From: Acheta domesticus | Lineage: Eukaryota > Arthropoda > Insecta > Orthoptera > Gryllidae | DNA length: 64,000 nucleotides | Assembly (NCBI GenBank): GCA_031308135.1 | Contig: JAHLJT010009436.1 | Span: forward strand, 145,211,216-145,275,215 | Direction of reading: 5' to 3' | Part shown: piece by piece, positions 57,149 to 64,000 of the stretch | Layout of the letters: each line of letters starts with the position of its first letter | Position numbering within the stretch: position 1 is the first letter of the stretch | Notes under the pieces: generated by a model | What the model was told of the DNA's origin: nothing | Databases searched by the model: none | Seen by the model: the letters and a program-made list of their open reading frames with translations, nothing else | Program-made: the position numbers and the translations under genes

Positions 57149-58871
57149 CAGTGGCGTAAGTCCCATAGGGACTGACAGGACCATGTCTGGGGCCCCCGTG
57201 CCATTTAAGTCCCAAAATTCAAAACAAAATAATGTGTTTTATCTGAAACTGAGACTGATAAAATCATAAAAAAAATAAAGGGCCATTTTTTTATATTATA
57301 ATGAACACAACGCAAAATATACCACAAACGAACCAATTAAGTCAAATTTTACTATATGGAACCACCGAGAAAAATGAATCTGGCAAACTGATTAACATAC
57401 AAAGAAATTAAATCTTATGTAAGGTTTAAGAAAGTCAAAGATTAATCACCACAAGAGTTAATTTTGTTATTGTTGAGAACCTAAAAGAACAAGGCTCTGA
57501 TTTATCGAAATGTAGAGATCAAGAATATGACGGCACAGCAGTTGTGAATGGAATTTACAATGGTGTTCAGAAAAAAATATGTGAAGTTGACAATACATTG
57601 TTTGTGCATTGTGCTGCTCATATTTTAAATCTTATGTTTAATGATGTCAGAATGGGACATTAGAAGTTTCAACATTTTACTTTTTATTGGAACGAATTTG
57701 TTTTCTTTGGTTATTGGTCTTTGGTCTATAGTTATTGCTGGAACATTATGAACCATGATAGATTTAGATCAAAAGTGAAGTAATGTTCCATTAAAATGAC
57801 TTTATTCTACAAGATGGTTATCAAGGAACGATTCTTTAATAGATATAAGATAAGGATATTTTAATATTTGGCTAGCTTTAACAAAAAAATCCTTTTTCTA
57901 ACAAAATATCTGAATTTGTTTTCCACTACATTCCAAAATACTAACATCAACTATCACAGTTTCGAAATACCTTCAGAGCCCTGATTTGTATATCAAATGG
58001 TGACGAATTTACTCGATGGAGCTCACTAAGAATTGAAGACTGCTCGGAATTCTAAAATGATTTGAAAAGTTAAACAATAGAATTATACAAAGTCCAGAAA
58101 GTACAAGTGAAAGGGTATGATGGCGAACAAAGATATAAACTTTGTACTTCTAGTTCTTTACTGCGGATGCCTAGATATTGCCGTTAACCACTTGAAACAA
58201 CGATTTGTTGGAATCAAAAATACACTGGCAATTTTCACAGTGATTCAGCCACAAGTTTTGATAGCTCTTTCGGACTATGACATTTACAAAGAAGCACAAA
58301 AACTTCAATCAAAATGCCCTGCAGATGTTGCAAAAACCTTCTCTTAGTTATTGCCTTTACGAATTTGTTTAATAAGTCAATTTTCAAAACTAAGATCTAT
58401 TAACCCTGCAGTGGAGCATTGAACATTGCGCACTACCAACAAATTTTCCTAATTTTTGTACAGTATTGACATACTTTTTTAACGCTTCCTGTCCCAATTG
58501 CCAGTGCCGAAGGAACATTTTCAAAATTAAAGGTGATTAACAATATTTAAGAAGTACAATGGTACAAAATCATCTGAGTACTTTTCAAGTCTTTTCTCAA
58601 TTGAGCACAAAGAAATGATGTGGTTGAAAAATGAATTTCTACTGTCATTGATAAATTTGTAAATCTGAAAAAAATCTGAAATTAAATTTTAAAATATATC
58701 CTGAAATTTCAAAACTAATAATCTATTTTCTGTAGTAATTTATTGTAATAAATGTTTTTACTCCTAAAATTTAGTTTATAATCACAAAATTAAATTAATG
58801 ACATGTCTTGAACTAGGGGGCCCCCATATTGTGTCCATCCAAGGGCCTCCTCTGTTGAACTTACGTCACTG
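57149..58871 (+). mobile_element. Degenerate hAT transposon inserted in a SINE
   Basis: 1,723 bp with inverted ends (CAGTGGCGTAAGTCC at the left, complement of CAGTGACGTAAGTTC at the right) and a perfect 8-bp duplication, GTTAAAAT, at 57141-57148 and 58872-58879. Transposase remnants on the plus strand: EQGSDLSKCRDQEYDGTAVV and NGIYNGVQKKICEVDNTLFV with HCAAHILNLM at 57480-57650, and the C-terminal dimerisation segment LPVPIASAEGTFSKLKVI at about 58488-58545. Stops and frame changes make it inactive. Its subterminal GGGGCCCCC words recall the MITE at 14476. Confidence 0.88.
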
Positions 58872-58945
58872 GTTAAAATCCAATAGTGGTCGCTAATTAC
58901 CGAGAAGTTGATGTGACCTTAAAAAAAACAAAACTTTATCTAAAC
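58872..58945 (+). repeat. tRNA-derived SINE, 3' part
   Basis: After the duplicated GTTAAAAT the SINE body resumes with CCAATAGTGGTCGCTAATTA and GAGAAGTTGATGTGACC and ends in an A-rich tail (TTAAAAAAAACAAAAC). Confidence 0.65.
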
Positions 58946-58949
58946 AAAG

Positions 58950-60085
58950 ATCGTGCACCCCCTCCTTCGATACTTACGAGCATGATATACTAATAAGTGT
59001 CTTTATGGTCTCGTGTAACTACTACTATATTTTACTCTTTACTATTTCTTACTATTACACTTTTGCTCCTTTAAATGTTTGAAGTGATGCAGAGGCTCGG
59101 CCGATCATGTCGTGTACGGTAATTTCAGGACATTTCACCAGGATAAAGCTTTTTCGCCAACATTCTAGTAAATAGCATTGTATGCCCTAAACCACCGCTG
59201 TGGCCCGCTGCTTTTTGAGTCACTCGACAGGTGGAGAGGGGAGGCGGCTTAGGCACTCCAATTCTTACTTTCGAGCAGCGTTTCCTGGTGCAGTGTTTCG
59301 AGTATTTTAGCATGAATAGGCGGAGGATACACAAGTTTCACAAGACCCTGAGTTGCAGGACTAGATCCAGAAAGGATTCTAAGCGGGGGGAGGGGGGTGA
59401 ATTTCCATTCGGATCCCCCCGAAATTTTTTTTGAATGTTGTAACAGCTTCATGCCCCCATAACCTTCCAAGTTCGTCTGTCATGTTTAACACTGCAAGGA
59501 AAAGTGACAGAAAGTTCACTGGGACATTCGGGTGCCAAAGGCCCTATAGCCTGTTATTATTGTAAATCAGGCACGTGACTAGAGCGGGAGTACAACCCCT
59601 CACGAACACACACCTTGTTTAATGCTATGTGATCAGTTTATGCATACCGGTATGTCTTTATGGCAAAGTTGCGTGATCTAATGGTACTTGTATACCAAAC
59701 GACAGACTTTCACGTCTGAAAATCTCGCTGTAATGCAAATATGTCAACATTTCGTTAAAGGTGTTCGCGAAATATTACCTTAGGTTTTTAAATGGTCAGT
59801 TAAGTTGTGCATGATTCGGTGAGTCAAAAGTTTCTCTAGACGAGTCTCCCCAAAAGAAAACTCTGGCACCACGACCCGTTGAAACTTTTAAATCGTAGTC
59901 CTTGAAGGGCAAATGGTTTAGAATCTATGCAATAGGTAATTAAGAAAAGGTATAAACCTACGTGCTTTAATTCTTTTGAAGGCGAAAGGAAATTCAGCAC
60001 CAGGATCACCAAGAGTGGCTCCGATTCTATATAACATCTCAATGATGTAAATAACATTATTACTTGCATCATGTACAAGCCACTG
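58950..60085. other. Stretch without recognised gene
   Basis: No exon or complete element recognised. A G-rich patch followed by a GGATCCCCCC word (59385-59425) may be a transposon relic. Confidence 0.4.
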
Positions 60086-60089
60086 CCGT

Positions 60090-60360
60090 GAATACGCCAT
60101 CGGTGACCTGCCCCCGCCCACTGCGGATGTCTCGCGTCACCAAGAGTGAGTGGGGAGGGACAGGGGAGAGCGCGAAGGGCACGGACATTCAAGTGTCCGC
60201 AACGCAATAATGGCCCATTAACGTCGCCGTCGCCACACATTCGTTCGCCTTCCGGCGACGCCAAGGTCAAACAAGCACCGTCCGAGCACGGAAGACGCAT
60301 GAGGCTGGGTTCAAACTCAGAGGCGGTCGACGAGAAGGTGGAGAACACATACGACCCCCT
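60090..60360. promoter_or_regulatory. CpG-rich island, possible promoter
   Basis: A GC- and CpG-rich stretch in AT-rich surroundings. It could be the first-exon or promoter region of a gene not otherwise visible, including the upstream part of the NT5DC-like gene, but no coding homology was found on either strand. Confidence 0.25.
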
Positions 60361-60571
60361 GTCAGAAATTATAAGGAGCCGCAGATTTCATGAAAATAAA
60401 CCTGAATTGGATGAAATTAGTCCTAATTAATTTGTAAATAAATAACTGGTAATGTCACCGGCTTCATGATATTTTCATTTGATACAATTATTAGATATGT
60501 CAGAAATACAATAAGGAAATATTTATTATAGCACTACAGCAATACAAAGCATCAATACTGTTTTTGCACTT

Positions 60572-60775
60572 ACGGCCGTGTTTTACTTTTCTATAGACTA
60601 ATATCCTTGAAGTCACATTTCAATTCTACTGTAGGCACCGAAAAATTGAAAAAATGTCTTCCAGGGACAGATAGCAGCTGGGAAGGTGGGGCAATATCGA
60701 AAAGCTAGCCCAGACTAATGAGATTAGAAAACTAACCAGTGCAAGAAAGTCTGTGCCATTCTGTAGGACAACTAT
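60572..60775 (+). repeat. R1 repeat family, 3'-end fragment (copy E)
   Basis: Matches the last 200 bases of R1: CACCGAAAAATTGAAAAAAT, GATAGCAGCTGG, AAAGCTAGCCCAGAC and the terminal GTCTGTGCCATTCTGTAGG. Confidence 0.65.
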
Positions 60776-60779
60776 TTGT

Positions 60780-62870
60780 TTTTAATTCATATCTATTTTT
60801 ACATGCAGAGTCGTCCTTCAATTATTGATTTACTTTTAACATTAGTATTAAAAGTGACTCGCATTTAACACTCATGCTATTACATACCGGTTTTTAACCC
60901 TGTCAACTGCCAGTAAACGTGCTATTTTTATCAATAGTTGTCTAAAAGAACATTTGTACTATTATGAAGCTCATAAAAGAGTCCGCGTGAGGGCGTTAAT
61001 AAAATATTCGCACGTCGACGTACTAAATGATGGTCATTTTCACGTCTGTTTTCAAACAAGCCTTTCTCATTGTCAGGGGAAGACAACCTCATTTTTTAAC
61101 AACCTATTACCTTGCTATTCTAAAAAAAGGTATCACAAGTTAGTCTTAAAAATTCTGGTTCTCGAAATTGCTCGCAAATATGTACGTAGTAGAGGAAGTG
61201 GCGTAGCAACTAAATCAAACTGGTGGACAGTAGCGTCAAGGAAGAATTTTTTCAAGTGGTAATTAATATCAAAATATAGTAATCTTGAGATTCAGACCTT
61301 CAATGCTAAAAAGAATGTCGGTTGAATAATGTTGTTTAAAACCATGGACGCCGCTGGCGGGGGGAGGGCACGTCCCTTAGAACCTCCAGTAGTTTTATTT
61401 TTAAATTAAATATTTCAACTATAAACGTAATCGACGAATTTACCTTAGGTGTCCGCAGTCTAAAACAATAAGGGGGCAACTTAATTTCTGGGCTTCCTTT
61501 GCCATTCATTTTTATTTACATATGGCATATCTATCTTACCACGAAATATAAAAAATTACAGGGAGAATAAAATTGTAACAATAATTAAATATTTCATACT
61601 TTTGATTTTATGTTGAATCATTTAGTGTTGACACATGGCTTGCAGAGTCCGTTTCTTAAATATTGCATCAATTCCCCAACAGGTCACCTTAAAATGGGAA
61701 AAATGGAAAATGCATCATATTTACGGAAATAACATGTTTTATTGCGTAGGGCTAAGGATACCTTTTCGAAAATTTCATGGGGCAATGGTTCTCCTGACAC
61801 GCTCCCCCCTTCTGTGCATCCGCCTACGGTGGTTCTCTACTTGAAGAATGATTATGTGGATCTACCATCTGTTTGGTTCCGGGCAGACGTATGATGGAGC
61901 TGCCTTAGTTTCAAGCTTAGCTAAGCTTTAACTCCCTTAGATGAGTGAAAACGTACAACATGACAGAAACGATTGAACAATGTTGTAATATGCGACACAT
62001 ACCAAGGTTTACTGGAGAATCTCAACTTACGAGAGTAAGCAGAAAGATTTATTGTAGACAATGACCGTTGCAGGATAATCTTTTATCTAACCAAAGTTAA
62101 AAAATTGTCAGTACGTGATATTGGTACAATACAGTATTGCTTACGTCAATATAAGTGTGATTTTTTTGTGTTGAATAATCTTCCCAGTTTCTTGGGATAG
62201 AGTATGATTGAATTCATGAATGGCTGCGGCATAACTTATGCCTTTTAATGCAACCTTGTTATAATCAACAAGAATTTAAACTATAATTCCGAGGAGGTAT
62301 TATATTTCCATCGTTTCCTTTGATGCTCCTCCTAATTTTATACGCCACAGGCACCCACACTTAAACCATATTATTATAAAAGTGTAAGTACAACTAAGAA
62401 CTCACACTGACGAATCACAATACACTGGAAAGCTCTTGGGAGAGAAAAACGACCTAGCGATTCAGTGATGTCAATAAAGAGACCCAACATTTGACTTATG
62501 TACGTGTGAAATTCGCAGTGATTCTCGCGCAGAATTTCCTTACGGAATGTGAAGCCCGATGAGATATATCGGGGACCTGTCTCCCATGACGCTGCTCACT
62601 TGAGATTTCTCCCATCTTTGTTGACAGGGCGCTAACTCAGTATCTTTAACTTTGAAAAATACTCAAATTTAAAGAAGAATGTAACCCATAGAAATATAAG
62701 ACAATTTTCTCTTTGCAGTTTACTTCAAGGTATTATTGCTATTTTGCGTCCGCTCATGCTACAACACCGAGTTGGGTCTTGATATATTATGCCCGACAAC
62801 GAAAACACGAACATAAATCTTCATCCAAGTTACCCATGTCATGAATTATTCACTTCTGAATACTTTCGTT
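60780..62870. other. Gene-free stretch
   Basis: No gene or complete mobile element recognised. A short GC-rich word group near 61345-61395 may be a transposon fragment. Confidence 0.4.
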
Positions 62871-62874
62871 TTCC

Positions 62875-62995
62875 CAACTGCACCTCAAGTGATTGAACCA
62901 ACGGCCGTTAAACCGCCCAGATCGCGGGTTCAGTACCGATCAAGGCGCGTTCATTTTCAGAGTTCATGGATTGTCGTAAAAACATACAGCTCATT
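62875..62995 (+). repeat. Possible tRNA-derived SINE
   Basis: A B-box-like GCGGGTTCAGTACCGATC at about 62925 follows a tRNA-like arm (GATTGAACCAACGGCCGTTA). Confidence 0.4.
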
Positions 62996-63089
62996 TCAAT
63001 GATGTTTTGGATTGCTTTTGAGTCGTTCCGTAACTTATTTTAGAATTGCAAGAAGTATGTGACTTACGTTCACTGGATACAATACATCG

Positions 63090-63450
63090 AAGCGGGGCTA
63101 GCTAATGTGAGTGCGCCGTAGATTCGGAGACCGTGAAGTCCTGGACTCGACGAGTGCCGACGATCGCGAATTTTCGACGTCCCTTAAGTAGCTGCCTGAA
63201 CGAGTATTCTCGTATCTGGCTACTCTTGACTTTCTTTCCCGTGTTTTTTGGAATAGTTTCGGGCGATATCGGAGCGGAGCAGTGCCTTAAGCGGCGCATT
63301 CACCAGCAAGTGTGGCTCGCGCCGGTTGTAAATCTATCTCCGCTGCTACCATCTCCATTGCGCTCGATACCATCTCCATTGCGCTCGACCCCCTTTAACA
63401 CAGATTGTGAGTGCCACGAGGCCACACTGGAGCCTCAGCGCGCACGGAAA
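63090..63450. other. CpG-rich stretch with a 21-bp direct duplication
   Basis: Two exact 21-bp copies beginning TACCATCTCCATTGCGCTCG lie head to tail at 63347-63367 and 63368-63388. The open frames on both strands are unrecognised. Confidence 0.5.
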
Positions 63451-64000
63451 TTCTAGCAAGTCCACTGGCGGCTGTGCCCCAGCAAACTGGGGGTTGCAAC
63501 TCCATCGAATGGCGGGAATGAAATTTCCGAAATTCAGAACACTAATATATAATAAAACGTAAGCATTTCAAGTAAATTAAATAAAATTAAGTTTGATAAA
63601 AGCATCAAGCATCTTTACTTACATAATTTTACGCATACTGTCCGTGTCAGGTATGTTCACCTCCCGCGCATATGGTTCTGGCTTTGATTTCAAGTGGGCC
63701 CTCGAGTTTTTGTATTAGTTCTACATTGAGACAACTGATAGTAATAAAATTCAAACAAAACAAAAACGAACAAGGTTTCGAAAATAAAGTGATCGCCGTC
63801 CAGAACTTTGCAACAAGCATTATTGTTTGGACACTGTTTACACTAGTTCATTTCATTATCTTAGTTGTTATTACTGCCACTAGTGGTGATAACGAAATAG
63901 AATTATTATATTTGAAAAATTTCACTACCCTGGTATATATTGCAGAAATGAAAGGGCTGTAAATTTTTTCAGGAATATATTCTCTTAAATCAGTAGATTC

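Noticed and set aside
63672..63962. A 96-codon frame with a hydrophobic segment (residues about 48-70), possibly part of a membrane receptor exon
   Set aside because: One hydrophobic stretch alone is not evidence; no family motif recognised and it lies at the window edge.

Overview
The window is nuclear DNA of an animal, most likely an insect. Evidence: AT-rich intergenic DNA, spliced genes with GT-AG introns from about 90 bp to over 5 kb, protein segments resembling arthropod orthologues, and many eukaryotic transposon classes (Ty3/gypsy LTR element, hAT, pogo/Tigger, piggyBac-like, non-LTR elements and tRNA-derived SINEs). I cannot name the species. Nothing bacterial (operons, CRISPR) is present.

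Only two host genes are supported. (1) Integrator complex subunit 9 (IntS9), + strand, 33043-44677, twelve coding exons and apparently complete from ATG to stop. (2) The 3' part of a NT5DC2/NT5DC3-type HAD-family 5'-nucleotidase-domain gene, - strand, six exons between 46547 and 54142; its N-terminal exons were not found and probably lie beyond 64000. The genes converge, with about 1.9 kb between stop codons. Integrator acts on nascent RNA polymerase II transcripts; nothing suggests a functional link between the two genes.

Layout: 1-26.7 kb is gene-poor and repeat-rich, with GC-rich islands, a C-rich minisatellite, a homopyrimidine tract, SINE-like tRNA-derived sequences, two DNA-transposon MITEs and three large copies of an unclassified AT-rich repeat, here called R1. 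26741-32462 is a very young Ty3/gypsy-type LTR element: LTRs with no substitution seen between them and a GTAC target duplication, but most of pol deleted. It ends about 580 bp upstream of the IntS9 start codon on the same strand. IntS9 introns hold a piggyBac-like element, an R1 copy and a dead pogo transposon with TA duplications. The last intron of the NT5DC gene holds a decayed non-LTR retrotransposon. At 57 kb a degraded hAT transposon with a perfect 8-bp target duplication sits inside a SINE. 59-64 kb has no recognised gene.

The IntS9 reading frame is interrupted by about ten single-base indels, without nonsense substitutions or splice-site losses, and the two LTRs differ only by indels. 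This pattern suggests residual long-read indel errors more than gene decay, and exon frames should be read with that in mind. I found no convincing new gene system; the least explained structure is R1, with its internal period of about 300-330 bp.
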